Positions 1-12,100 of a DNA stretch of 64,000 nt are shown here, in pieces; position 1 is the first letter of the stretch, and every line of letters begins with the position of its first letter. Both the position numbers and the translations under genes were made by a program. The notes under the pieces were generated by a model. The model ran no database searches and was not told where the DNA came from. It worked only from the letters and a program-made list of their open reading frames with translations. The DNA comes from Taudactylus pleione (lineage: Eukaryota; Chordata; Amphibia; Anura; Myobatrachidae): NCBI GenBank assembly GCA_031769625.1, contig JAUIMM010002560.1, forward strand, positions 248,001-312,000, written 5' to 3'.

Positions 1-2340
1 ATTTCACATCACATTTGTGGGTCTTGGTCTTCAACACATTCTGTGAAATTTTGAGCTCTCTGTGCTTGCTACAAGAGGAGATATCACAAAGTATGCACTT
101 TTGTTGTTTCCATTGGTTTCAATGCATTTTGGCCTAAGACGAGCATTTGCTGTTTTCTCTTAAACGCAACATGGGAGAAAAACCATTTCACATCACATTT
201 GTGGGTGTTGGTCTTAAACACAATCTGTGAAATTTTGAGCTGTCTGTGTTTGCTAAAAGAGGAGATATCACAAAGAATGCGCTTTTGTTGTTTCCATTGG
301 TTTCAATGCATTTTGGCCTAAAACGAGCATTTGCTGTTTTCTCTTAAATGCAACATGGGAGAAAAAGCATTTCACATCACATTTGTGGGTCTTGGTCTTC
401 AACACATTCTGTGAAATTTTGAGCTGTCTGTGTTTGATACAAGAGGAGATATCGCGAAGTATGGGTTTTTGCTGTTTCCATTGGTTTCAATGCATTTTGG
501 CCTAAAACGAGCATTTGCTGTTTTCTCTTAAACACAACATGGGAGAAAAACCATTTCACATCACATTTGTGGGTGTTGGTCTTAAACACAATCTGTGAAA
601 TTTTGAGCTGTCTGTGTTTTCTACAAGAGGAGATATCACAAAGAATGCGCTTTTGTTGTTTCCATTGGTTTCAATGCATTTTGGCCTAAAACGAGCATTT
701 GCTGTTTTCTCTTAAATGCAACATTAGAGAAACACCATTTCACATCACATTTGTGGGTCTTGGTCTTCAACACATTCTGTGAAATTTTGAGCTGTCTGTG
801 TTTGATACAAGAGAAGATATCGCGAAGTATGGGTTTTTGCTGTTTCCATTGGTTTCAATGCATTTTGGCCTAAAACGAGCATTTGCTGTTTTCTCTTAAA
901 CACAACATGGGAGAAAAACCATTTCACATCACATTTGTGGGTCTTGGTCTTCAACACAATCTGTGAAATTTTGAGCTGTCTGTGTTTGCTACAAGAGGAG
1001 ATATCACAAAGAATGTGCTTTTGTTGTTTCCATTGGTTTCAATGCATTTTGGCCTAAGACGAGCATTTGCTGTTTTCTCTTAAATGCAGCTTGGGAGAAA
1101 AACCATTTCACATCACATTTGTGGGTCTTGGTCTTCAACACATTCTGTGAAATTTTGAGCTCTCTGTGCTTGCTACAAGAGGAGATATCACAAAGTATGC
1201 ACTTTTGTTGTTTCCATTGGTTTCAATGCATTTTGGCCTAAGACGAGCATTTGCTGTTTTCTCTTAAACGCAACATGGGAGAAAAACCATTTCACATCAC
1301 TTTTGTGGGTGTTGGTCTTAAACACAATCTGTGAAATTTTGAGCTGTCTGTGTTTGCTACAAGAGGAGATATCACAAAGAATGCGCTTTTGTTGTTTCCA
1401 TTGCTTTCAATGCATTTTGGCCTAAAACGAGCATTTGCTGTTTTCTCTTAAACACAACATGGGAGAAAAACCATTTCACATCACATTTGTGGGTCTTGGT
1501 CTTCAACACAATCTGTGAAATTTTGAGCTGTCTGTGTTTGCTACAAGAGGAGATATCACAAAGAATGTGCTTTTGTTGTTTCCATTGGTTTCAATGCATT
1601 TTGGCCTAAAACGAGCATTTGCTGTTTTCTCTTAAATGCAGCTTGGGAGAAAAACCATTTCACATCACGTTTGTGGGTCTTTGTCTTCAACACACTCTGT
1701 GAAATTTTGAGCTGTCTGTGCTTGCTACAAGAGGAGATATCACAAAGTGTGCACTTTTGTTGTTTCCATTGGTTTCAAAGCATTTTGGCCTAAAACGAGC
1801 ATTTGCTGTTTTCTCTTAAATGCAGCATGAGAGAAAAACAATTTCACATCAGGTTTGTGGGTCTTGGTCTTCAACACATTCTGTGATATTTTGAGCTGTC
1901 TGTGTTTGCTACAACAGGAGATATCACAAAGTATGCGCATTTGTTGTTTCCATTGGTTTCAATGCATTTTGGCCTAAAACGAGCATTTGCTGTTTTCTCT
2001 TAAACGCAACATGGGAGAAAAACAATTTCACATCACATTTGTGGGTCTTGATCTTAAACACAATCTGTGAAATTTTGAGCTGTCTGTGCTTGCTACAAGA
2101 TTAGATATCACAAAGAATGCGCTTTTGTTGTTTCCATTGGTTTCAATGCATATTGGCCTAATACGAGCATTTGCTGTTTTCTCTTAAGTGCAACATTAGA
2201 GAAACACCATTTCACATCACAATTGTGGGTCTTGGTCTTCAACACATTCTGTGAAATTTTGAGCTGTCTGTGTTTGATACAAGAGGAGATATCGCGAAGT
2301 ATGGGTTTTTGCTGTTTCCATTGGTTTCAATGCATTTTGG
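1..2340 (+). repeat. Left segment of mixed-class monomers
   Basis: About 13 monomers. They include c, a d-header/e-body chimera (around 350-530), e with GAGAAG, a, and b with GAGCTCTCTG. Bases 1 to about 875 match 5,706-6,580 closely; the match breaks where 5-prime GCATTTGCTG (about 870) corresponds to GCATTTCCTG. The first base is inside a monomer, so the array continues to the left of the window. Confidence 0.8.
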
Positions 2341-2380
2341 CCTAAAACGAGCATTTGCTGTTTTCTCTTAAACACAACAT
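1440..2380 (+). repeat. Local duplication, 7-monomer offset, copy 1
   Basis: This stretch reappears 1,288 bp (7 x 184) downstream at 2,728-3,668. Shared marks include TGAGAGAAAAAC with the CATCAGG header, CAACAGGAGATATC, CTTGATCTTAAACAC and GGCCTAATACGAGC, which is a strong shared signature. Left and right limits are approximate and set by the first mismatches: TTGCTG versus TTCCTG on the left, ACATGGGAG versus ACATCGGAG on the right. Confidence 0.7.
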
Positions 2381-5300
2381 GGGAGAAAAACCATTTCACA
2401 TCACATTTGTGGGTGTTGGTCTTAAACACAATCTGTGAAATTTTGAGCTGTCTGTGTTTTCTACAAGAGGAGATATCACAAAGAATGCGCTTTTGTTGTT
2501 TCCATTGGTTTCAATGCATTTTGGCCTAAAACGAGCATTTGCTGTTTTCTCTTAAATGCAACATTAGAGAAACACCATTTCACATCACATTTGTGGGTCT
2601 TGGTCTTCAACACATTCTGTGAAATTTTGAGCTGTCTGTGTTTGATACAAGAGAAGATATCGCGAAGTATGGGTTTTTGCTGTTTCCATTGGTTTCAATG
2701 CATTTTGGCCTAAAACGAGCATTTCCTGTTTTCTCTTAAACACAACATGGGAGAAAAACCATTTCACATCACATTTGTGGGTCTTGGTCTTCAACACAAT
2801 CTGTGAAATTTTGAGCTGTCTGTGTTTGCTACAAGAGGAGATATCACAAAGAATGTGCTTTTGTTGTTTCCATTGGTTTCAATGCATTTTGGCCTAAAAT
2901 GAGCATTTGCTGTTTTCTCTTAAATGCAGCTTGGGAGAAAAACCATTTCACATCACGTTTGTGGGTCTTTGTCTTCAACACACTCTGTGAAATTTTGAGC
3001 TGTCTGTGCTTGCTACAAGAGGAGATATCACAAAGTGTGCACTTTTGTTGTTTCCATTGGTTTCAAAGCATTTTGGCCTAAAACGAGCATTTGCTGTTTT
3101 CTCTTAAATGCAGCATGAGAGAAAAACAATTTCACATCAGGTTTGTGGGTCTTGGTCTTCAACACATTCTGTGAAGTTTTGAGCTGTCTGTGTTTGCTAC
3201 AACAGGAGATATCACAAAGTATGCGCATTTGTTGTTTCCATTGGTTTCAATGCATTTTGGCCTAAAACGAGCATTTGCTGTTTTCTCTTAAACGCAACAT
3301 GGGAGAAAAACAATTTCACATCACATTTGTGGGTCTTGATCTTAAACACAATCTGTGAAATTTTGAGCTGTCTGTGCTTGCTACAAGATTAGATATCACA
3401 AAGAATGCGCTTTTGTTGTTTCCATTGGTTTCAATGCATATTGGCCTAATACGAGCATTTGCTGTTTTCTCTTAAGTGCAACATTAGAGAAACACCATTT
3501 CACATCACAATTGTGGGTCTTGGTCTTCAACACATTCTGTGAAATTTTGAGCTGTCTGTGTTTGATACAAGAGGAGATATCGCGAAGTATGGGTTTTTGC
3601 TGTTTCCATTGGTTTCAATGCATTTTGGCCTAAAACGAGCATTTGCTGTTTTCTCTTAAACACAACATCGGAGAAAAACCATTTCACATCAGATTTGTGG
3701 GTATTGGTCTTCAACACAATCTGTGAAATTTTGAGCTGTCTGTGTTTGCTACAAGAGGAGATATCACAAAGAATGTGCTTTTGTTGTTTCCATTGGTTTC
3801 AATGCATTTTGGCCTAAGACGAGCATTTGCTGTTTTCTCTTAAATGCAGCTTGGGAGAAAAACCATTTCACATCACGTTTGTGGGTCTTGGTCTTCAACA
3901 CATTCTGTGAAATTTTGAGCTGTCTGTGCTTGCTACAAGAGGAGATATCACAAAGTATGCACTTTTGTTGTTTCCATTGGTTTCAATGCATTTTGGCCTA
4001 AAACGAGCATTTGCTGTTTTCTCTTAAATGCAACATGGGAGAAAAACCATTTCACATCACTTTTGTGGGTGTTGGTCTTAAACACAATCTGTGAAATTTT
4101 GAGCTGTCTGTGTTTGCTACAAGAGGAGATATCACAAAGAATGCGCTTTTGTTGTTTCCATTGCTTTCAATGCATTTTGGCCTAAAACGAGCATTTGCTG
4201 TTTTCTCTTAAATGCAACATGGGAGAAAAAGCATTTCACATCACATTTGTGGGTCTTGGTCTTCAACACATTCTGTGAAATGTTGAGCTGTCTGTGTTTG
4301 CTACAAGAGGAGATATCGCGAAGAATGCGCTTTTGTTGTTTCCATTGGTTTCAATGCATTTAGGCCTAAAATGAGCATTTGCTGTTTTCTCTTAAATGCA
4401 ACATTAGAGAAACACCATTTCACATCACATTTGTGGGTCTTGGTCTTCAACACATTCTGTGAAATTTTGAGCTGTCTGTGTTTGATACAAGAGAAGATAT
4501 CGCGAAGTATGGGTTTTTGCTGTTTCCATTGGTTTCAATGCATTTTGGCCTAAAACGAGCATTTCCTGTTTTCTCTTAAACACAACATGGGAGAAAAACC
4601 ATTTCACATCACATTTGTGGGTCTTGGTCTTCAACACAATCTGTGAAATTTTGAGCTGTCTGTGTTTGCTACAAGAGGAGATATCACAAAGAATGTGCTT
4701 TTGTTGTTTCCATTGGTTTCAATGCATTTTGGCCTAAAATGAGCATTTGCTGTTTTCTCTTAAATGCAGCTTGGGAGAAAAACCATTTCACATCATGTTT
4801 TTGTGGGTCTTTGTCTTCAACACACTCTGTGAAATTTTGAGCTGTCTGTGCTTGCTACAAGAGGAGATATCACAAAGTATGCACTTTTGTTGTTTCCATT
4901 GGTTTCAATGCATTTTGGCCTAAAACGAGCATTTGCTGTTTTCTCTTAAATGCAGCATGGGAGAAAAACCATTTCACATCAGGTTTGTGGGTCTTGGTCT
5001 TCAACACATTCTGTGAAATTTTGAGCTGTCTGTGTTTGCTACAAGAGGAGATATCACAAAGTTTACGTATTTGTTGTTTCCATTGGTTTCAATGCATTTT
5101 GGCCTAAAATGAGCATTTGCTGTTTTCTCTTAAACGCAACATGGGAGAAAAACAATTTCACATCACATTTGTGGGTCTTGGTCTTCAATACAATCTGTGA
5201 AATTTTGAGCTGTCTGTGCTTGCTACAAGATTAGATATCACAAAGAATGCGCTTTTGTTGTTTCCATTGGTTTCAATGCATATTGGCCTAAAACGAGCAT

Positions 5301-6270
5301 TTGCTGTTTTCTCTTAAATGCAACATTAGAGAAAAACCATTTCACATCACATTTGTGGGTCTTGGTCTTCAACACATTCTGTGAAATTTTGAGCTGTCTG
5401 TGTTTGATACAAGAGGAGATATCGCGAAGTATGGATTTTTGCTGTTCCATTGGTTTCAATGCATTTTGGCCTAAAACGAGCATTTGCTGTTTTCTCATAA
5501 ACACAACATGGGAGAAAAACCATTTCACATCACATTTGTGGGTCTTGGTCTTCAACACAATCTGTGAAATTTTGAGCTGTCTGTGTTTGCTACAAGAGGA
5601 GATATCACAAAGTATGCACTTTTGTTGTTTCCATTGGTTTCAATGCATTTTGGCCTAAGACGAGCATTTGCTGTTTTCTCTTAAACGCAACATGGGAGAA
5701 AAACCATTTCACATCACATTTGTGGGTCTTGGTCTTCAACACATTCTGTGAAATTTTGAGCTCTCTGTGCTTGCTACAAGAGGAGATATCACAAAGTATG
5801 CACTTTTGTTGTTTCCATTGGTTTCAATGCATTTTGGCCTAAGACGAGCATTTGCTGTTTTCTCTTAAACGCAACATGGGAGAAAAACCATTTCACATCA
5901 CATTTGTGGGTGTTGGTCTTAAACACAATCTGTGAAATTTTGAGCTGTCTGTGTTTGCTAAAAGAGGAGATATCACAAAGAATGCGCTTTTGTTGTTTCC
6001 ATTGGTTTCAATGCATTTTGGCCTAAAACGAGCATTTGCTGTTTTCTCTTAAATGCAACATGGGAGAAAAAGCATTTCACATCACATTTGTGGGTCTTGG
6101 TCTTCAACACATTCTGTGAAATTTTGAGCTGTCTGTGTTTGATACAAGAGGAGATATCGCGAAGTATGGGTTTTTGCTGTTTCCATTGGTTTCAATGCAT
6201 TTTGGCCTAAAACGAGCATTTGCTGTTTTCTCTTAAACACAACATGGGAGAAAAACCATTTCACATCACA
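2340..6270 (+). repeat. Large duplication, 6,809-bp offset, copy 1
   Basis: About 21 monomers that match 9,149-13,079 base for base over almost all of their length. The 6,809 offset equals 37 monomers plus one base. I found one substitution in the first 3.2 kb (3,176 G against 9,985 A) and a cluster of six between 5,613 and 5,692. The block includes an f-prime monomer (CATGTTTTTGTGGG near 4,797), an h with CTTCAATACAATC near 5,185 and an e-prime near 5,445. Confidence 0.8.
2728..3668 (+). repeat. Local duplication, 7-monomer offset, copy 2
   Basis: Partner of 1,440-2,380. Within the shared signature I noted GAAGTTTTGAG at 3,173-3,183 in this copy against GATATTTTGAG upstream, so the copies are near-identical but not exact. 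Confidence 0.7.
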
Positions 6271-7424
6271 TTTGTGGGTGTTGGTCTTAAACACAATCTG
6301 TGAAATTTTGAGCTGTCTGTGTTTTCTACAAGAGGAGATATCACAAAGAATGCGCTTTTGTTGTTTCCATTGGTTTCAATGCATTTTGGCCTAAAACGAG
6401 CATTTGCTGTTTTCTCTTAAATGCAACATTAGAGAAACACCATTTCACATCACATTTGTGGGTCTTGGTCTTCAACACATTCTGTGAAATTTTGAGCTGT
6501 CTGTGTTTGATACAAGAGAAGATATCGCGAAGTATGGGTTTTTGCTGTTTCCATTGGTTTCAATGCATTTTGGCCTAAAACGAGCATTTCCTGTTTTCTC
6601 TTAAACACAACATGGGAGAAAAACCATTTCACATCACATTTGTGGGTCTTGGTCTTCAACACAATCTGTGAAATTTTGAGCTGTCTGTGTTTGCTACAAG
6701 AGGAGATATCACAAAGAATGTGCTTTTGTTGTTTCCATTGGTTTCAATGCATTTTGGCCTAAAATGAGCATTTGCTGTTTTCTCTTAAATGCAGCTTGGG
6801 AGAAAAACCATTTCACATCACGTTTGTGGGTCTTTGTCTTCAACACACTCTGTGAAATTTTGAGCTGTCTGTGTTTTCTACAAGAGGAGATATCACAAAG
6901 AATGCGCTTTTGTTGTTTCCATTGGTTTCAATGCATTTTGGCCTAAAACGAGCATTTGCTGTTTTCTCTTAAATGCAACATTAGAGAAACACCATTTCAC
7001 ATCACATTTGTGGGTCTTGGTCTTCAACACATTCTGTGAAATTTTGAGCTGTCTGTGTTTGATACAAGAGAAGATATCGCGAAGTATGGGTTTTTGCTGT
7101 TTCCATTGGTTTCAATGCATTTTGGCCTAAAACGAGCATTTCCTGTTTTCTCTTAAACACAACATGGGAGAAAAACCATTTCACATCACATTTGTGGGTC
7201 TTGGTCTTCAACACAATCTGTGAAATTTTGAGCTGTCTGTGTTTGCTACAAGAGGAGATATCACAAAGAATGTGCTTTTGTTGTTTCCATTGGTTTCAAT
7301 GCATTTTGGCCTAAAATGAGCATTTGCTGTTTTCTCTTAAATGCAGCTTGGGAGAAAAACCATTTCACATCACGTTTGTGGGTCTTTGTCTTCAACACAC
7401 TCTGTGAAATTTTGAGCTGTCTGT

Positions 7425-9145
7425 GTTTGCCACAAGAGGAGTTAACACAAAGTTTGCCCTTTTGATGTTTCCATTGCTTTCAATGCATTTTGGCCTAAAA
7501 CGAGCAATTGCTGTTTTCTCTTAAACGCAAAATGGGGGAAAAACCATTTCACATCACATTTGTGGGTCTTGGTCTTCAACACATCCAGTGAAATTTTGAG
7601 ATGTCTGTGTTTGCTACAAGAGGAGATAACACAAAGTTTGAGCTTTTGTTGTTTCCATTGCTTTCAATGCATTTTGGCCTAAAACGTGCATTTGCTGTTT
7701 TCTCTTAAAGGCAACATGGGAGAAAAACCATTTCACATCATATTTGTGGGTCTTGGTCTTCAAAACATCCAGTGAAATTTTGAGCTGTCTGTGTTTGCTA
7801 CAAGTGGAGATAACACAAAGTATGCGCTTTTGTTGTTTCCATTGCTTTCAATGCATTTTGGACTAAAACGAGCAATTGCTGTTTTCTGTTAAACGAAACA
7901 CGGGGGAAAAACCATTTCACATCACATTTGTGGGTCTTGGTCTTCAACACATCCAGTGAAATTTTGAGCTGTCTGTGTTTGCTACAAGAGGAGTTAACAC
8001 AAAGTTTGCGCTTTTGTTGTTTCCATTGCTTTCAATGCATTTTGGCCTAAAATGAGCAATTGCTGTTTTCTCTTAAACGCAAAATGGGGGAAAAACCATT
8101 TCACATCACATTTGTGGGTCTTGGTCTTCAACACATCCAGTGAAATTTTGAGCAGTCTGTGTTTGCTACAAGAGGAGATATCACAAAGTATGCGCTTTTG
8201 TTGTTTCCATTGCTTTCAATGCATTTTGGCCTAAAACGTGCATTTGCTGTTTTCTCTTAAACGCAACATGGGAGAAAAACCATTTCACATCACATTTGTG
8301 GGTCTTGGTCTTCAACACATCCAGTGAAATTTTGAGCAGTCTGTGTTTGCTACAAGAGGAGATATCGCAAAGTATGCGCTTTTGTTGTTTCCATTGCTTT
8401 CAATGCATTTTGGCCTAAAACGTGCATTTGCTGTTTTCTCTTAAACGCAACATGGGAGAAAACCCATTTCACATCATAATTGTGGGTCTTGGTCTTCAAC
8501 ACATCCAGTGAAATTTTGAGCTGTCTGTGTTTGCCACAAGAGGAGTTAACACAAAGTTTGCGCTTTTGATGTTTCCATTGCTTTCAATGCATTTTGGCCT
8601 AAAACGTGCATTTGCTGTTTTCTCTTAAACGCAACATGGGAGAAAAACCATTTCACATCATATTTGTGGGTCTTGGTCTTCAAAACATCCAGTGATATTT
8701 TGAGCTGTCTGTGTTTGCTACAAGTGGAGATAACACAAAGTATGCGCTTTTGTTGTTTCCATTGCTTTCAATGCATTTTGGCCTAAAACGTGCATTTGCT
8801 GTTTTCTCTTAAACGCAACATGGGAGAAAAACCATTTCACATCATAATTGTGGGTCTTGGTCTTCAACACATCCAGTGAAATTTTGAGCTGTCTGTGTTT
8901 GCTACAAGAGGAGTTAACACAAAGTTTGCGCTTTTGTTGTTTCCATTGCTTTCAATGCATTTTGGCCTAAAATGAGCAATTGCTGTTTTCTCTTAAACGC
9001 AAAATGGGGGAAAAACCATTTCACATCACATTTGTGGGTCTTGGTCTTCAACACATCCAGTGAAATTTTGAGCTGTCTGTGTTTACTACAAGAGGAGATA
9101 TCACAAAGAATGCGCTTTTGTTGTTTCCATTGCTTTCAATGCATT
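7425..9145 (+). repeat. Diverged satellite subfamily island
   Basis: Nine full monomers (phase 7,523-9,178) and partial ends carry a set of changes almost absent elsewhere. These are ACATCCAGTG for ACATTCTGTG, GAGTTAACAC or GAGATAACAC for GAGATATCAC, AAAGTTTGC for AAAGAATGC, CATTGCTTTC for CATTGGTTTC, AAACGTGCATTTG or ACGAGCAATTG for ACGAGCATTTG, and GCAAAATGGGGGAAAA headers. Four HpaI sites (GTTAAC at 7,441, 7,993, 8,545 and 8,913) lie here and I saw none elsewhere. The block has its own 5-monomer periodicity: 7,741 and 8,661, and 8,052 and 8,972, correspond at 920 bp. The left join is inside an f monomer near 7,420. Confidence 0.85.
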
Positions 9146-9148
9146 TTG

Positions 9149-12100
9149 GCCTAAAACGAGCATTTGCTGTTTTCTCTTAAACACAACATGGGAGAAAAAC
9201 CATTTCACATCACATTTGTGGGTGTTGGTCTTAAACACAATCTGTGAAATTTTGAGCTGTCTGTGTTTTCTACAAGAGGAGATATCACAAAGAATGCGCT
9301 TTTGTTGTTTCCATTGGTTTCAATGCATTTTGGCCTAAAACGAGCATTTGCTGTTTTCTCTTAAATGCAACATTAGAGAAACACCATTTCACATCACATT
9401 TGTGGGTCTTGGTCTTCAACACATTCTGTGAAATTTTGAGCTGTCTGTGTTTGATACAAGAGAAGATATCGCGAAGTATGGGTTTTTGCTGTTTCCATTG
9501 GTTTCAATGCATTTTGGCCTAAAACGAGCATTTCCTGTTTTCTCTTAAACACAACATGGGAGAAAAACCATTTCACATCACATTTGTGGGTCTTGGTCTT
9601 CAACACAATCTGTGAAATTTTGAGCTGTCTGTGTTTGCTACAAGAGGAGATATCACAAAGAATGTGCTTTTGTTGTTTCCATTGGTTTCAATGCATTTTG
9701 GCCTAAAATGAGCATTTGCTGTTTTCTCTTAAATGCAGCTTGGGAGAAAAACCATTTCACATCACGTTTGTGGGTCTTTGTCTTCAACACACTCTGTGAA
9801 ATTTTGAGCTGTCTGTGCTTGCTACAAGAGGAGATATCACAAAGTGTGCACTTTTGTTGTTTCCATTGGTTTCAAAGCATTTTGGCCTAAAACGAGCATT
9901 TGCTGTTTTCTCTTAAATGCAGCATGAGAGAAAAACAATTTCACATCAGGTTTGTGGGTCTTGGTCTTCAACACATTCTGTGAAATTTTGAGCTGTCTGT
10001 GTTTGCTACAACAGGAGATATCACAAAGTATGCGCATTTGTTGTTTCCATTGGTTTCAATGCATTTTGGCCTAAAACGAGCATTTGCTGTTTTCTCTTAA
10101 ACGCAACATGGGAGAAAAACAATTTCACATCACATTTGTGGGTCTTGATCTTAAACACAATCTGTGAAATTTTGAGCTGTCTGTGCTTGCTACAAGATTA
10201 GATATCACAAAGAATGCGCTTTTGTTGTTTCCATTGGTTTCAATGCATATTGGCCTAATACGAGCATTTGCTGTTTTCTCTTAAGTGCAACATTAGAGAA
10301 ACACCATTTCACATCACAATTGTGGGTCTTGGTCTTCAACACATTCTGTGAAATTTTGAGCTGTCTGTGTTTGATACAAGAGGAGATATCGCGAAGTATG
10401 GGTTTTTGCTGTTTCCATTGGTTTCAATGCATTTTGGCCTAAAACGAGCATTTGCTGTTTTCTCTTAAACACAACATCGGAGAAAAACCATTTCACATCA
10501 GATTTGTGGGTATTGGTCTTCAACACAATCTGTGAAATTTTGAGCTGTCTGTGTTTGCTACAAGAGGAGATATCACAAAGAATGTGCTTTTGTTGTTTCC
10601 ATTGGTTTCAATGCATTTTGGCCTAAGACGAGCATTTGCTGTTTTCTCTTAAATGCAGCTTGGGAGAAAAACCATTTCACATCACGTTTGTGGGTCTTGG
10701 TCTTCAACACATTCTGTGAAATTTTGAGCTGTCTGTGCTTGCTACAAGAGGAGATATCACAAAGTATGCACTTTTGTTGTTTCCATTGGTTTCAATGCAT
10801 TTTGGCCTAAAACGAGCATTTGCTGTTTTCTCTTAAATGCAACATGGGAGAAAAACCATTTCACATCACTTTTGTGGGTGTTGGTCTTAAACACAATCTG
10901 TGAAATTTTGAGCTGTCTGTGTTTGCTACAAGAGGAGATATCACAAAGAATGCGCTTTTGTTGTTTCCATTGCTTTCAATGCATTTTGGCCTAAAACGAG
11001 CATTTGCTGTTTTCTCTTAAATGCAACATGGGAGAAAAAGCATTTCACATCACATTTGTGGGTCTTGGTCTTCAACACATTCTGTGAAATGTTGAGCTGT
11101 CTGTGTTTGCTACAAGAGGAGATATCGCGAAGAATGCGCTTTTGTTGTTTCCATTGGTTTCAATGCATTTAGGCCTAAAATGAGCATTTGCTGTTTTCTC
11201 TTAAATGCAACATTAGAGAAACACCATTTCACATCACATTTGTGGGTCTTGGTCTTCAACACATTCTGTGAAATTTTGAGCTGTCTGTGTTTGATACAAG
11301 AGAAGATATCGCGAAGTATGGGTTTTTGCTGTTTCCATTGGTTTCAATGCATTTTGGCCTAAAACGAGCATTTCCTGTTTTCTCTTAAACACAACATGGG
11401 AGAAAAACCATTTCACATCACATTTGTGGGTCTTGGTCTTCAACACAATCTGTGAAATTTTGAGCTGTCTGTGTTTGCTACAAGAGGAGATATCACAAAG
11501 AATGTGCTTTTGTTGTTTCCATTGGTTTCAATGCATTTTGGCCTAAAATGAGCATTTGCTGTTTTCTCTTAAATGCAGCTTGGGAGAAAAACCATTTCAC
11601 ATCATGTTTTTGTGGGTCTTTGTCTTCAACACACTCTGTGAAATTTTGAGCTGTCTGTGCTTGCTACAAGAGGAGATATCACAAAGTATGCACTTTTGTT
11701 GTTTCCATTGGTTTCAATGCATTTTGGCCTAAAACGAGCATTTGCTGTTTTCTCTTAAATGCAGCATGGGAGAAAAACCATTTCACATCAGGTTTGTGGG
11801 TCTTGGTCTTCAACACATTCTGTGAAATTTTGAGCTGTCTGTGTTTGCTACAAGAGGAGATATCACAAAGTTTACGTATTTGTTGTTTCCATTGGTTTCA
11901 ATGCATTTTGGCCTAAAATGAGCATTTGCTGTTTTCTCTTAAACGCAACATGGGAGAAAAACAATTTCACATCACATTTGTGGGTCTTGGTCTTCAATAC
12001 AATCTGTGAAATTTTGAGCTGTCTGTGCTTGCTACAAGATTAGATATCACAAAGAATGCGCTTTTGTTGTTTCCATTGGTTTCAATGCATATTGGCCTAA

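Noticed and set aside
71..90. AAGAGGAGATATC resembling a bacterial ribosome-binding site
   Set aside because: It recurs in nearly every monomer and is not followed by a sustained coding frame. The setting is a eukaryotic-type satellite.
7425..9145. Transposon or foreign insertion at the diverged block
   Set aside because: It keeps the 184-bp period and monomer phase with both flanks, has no terminal repeats or coding capacity, and aligns along its length to the ordinary monomer. It is diverged satellite, not an insertion.
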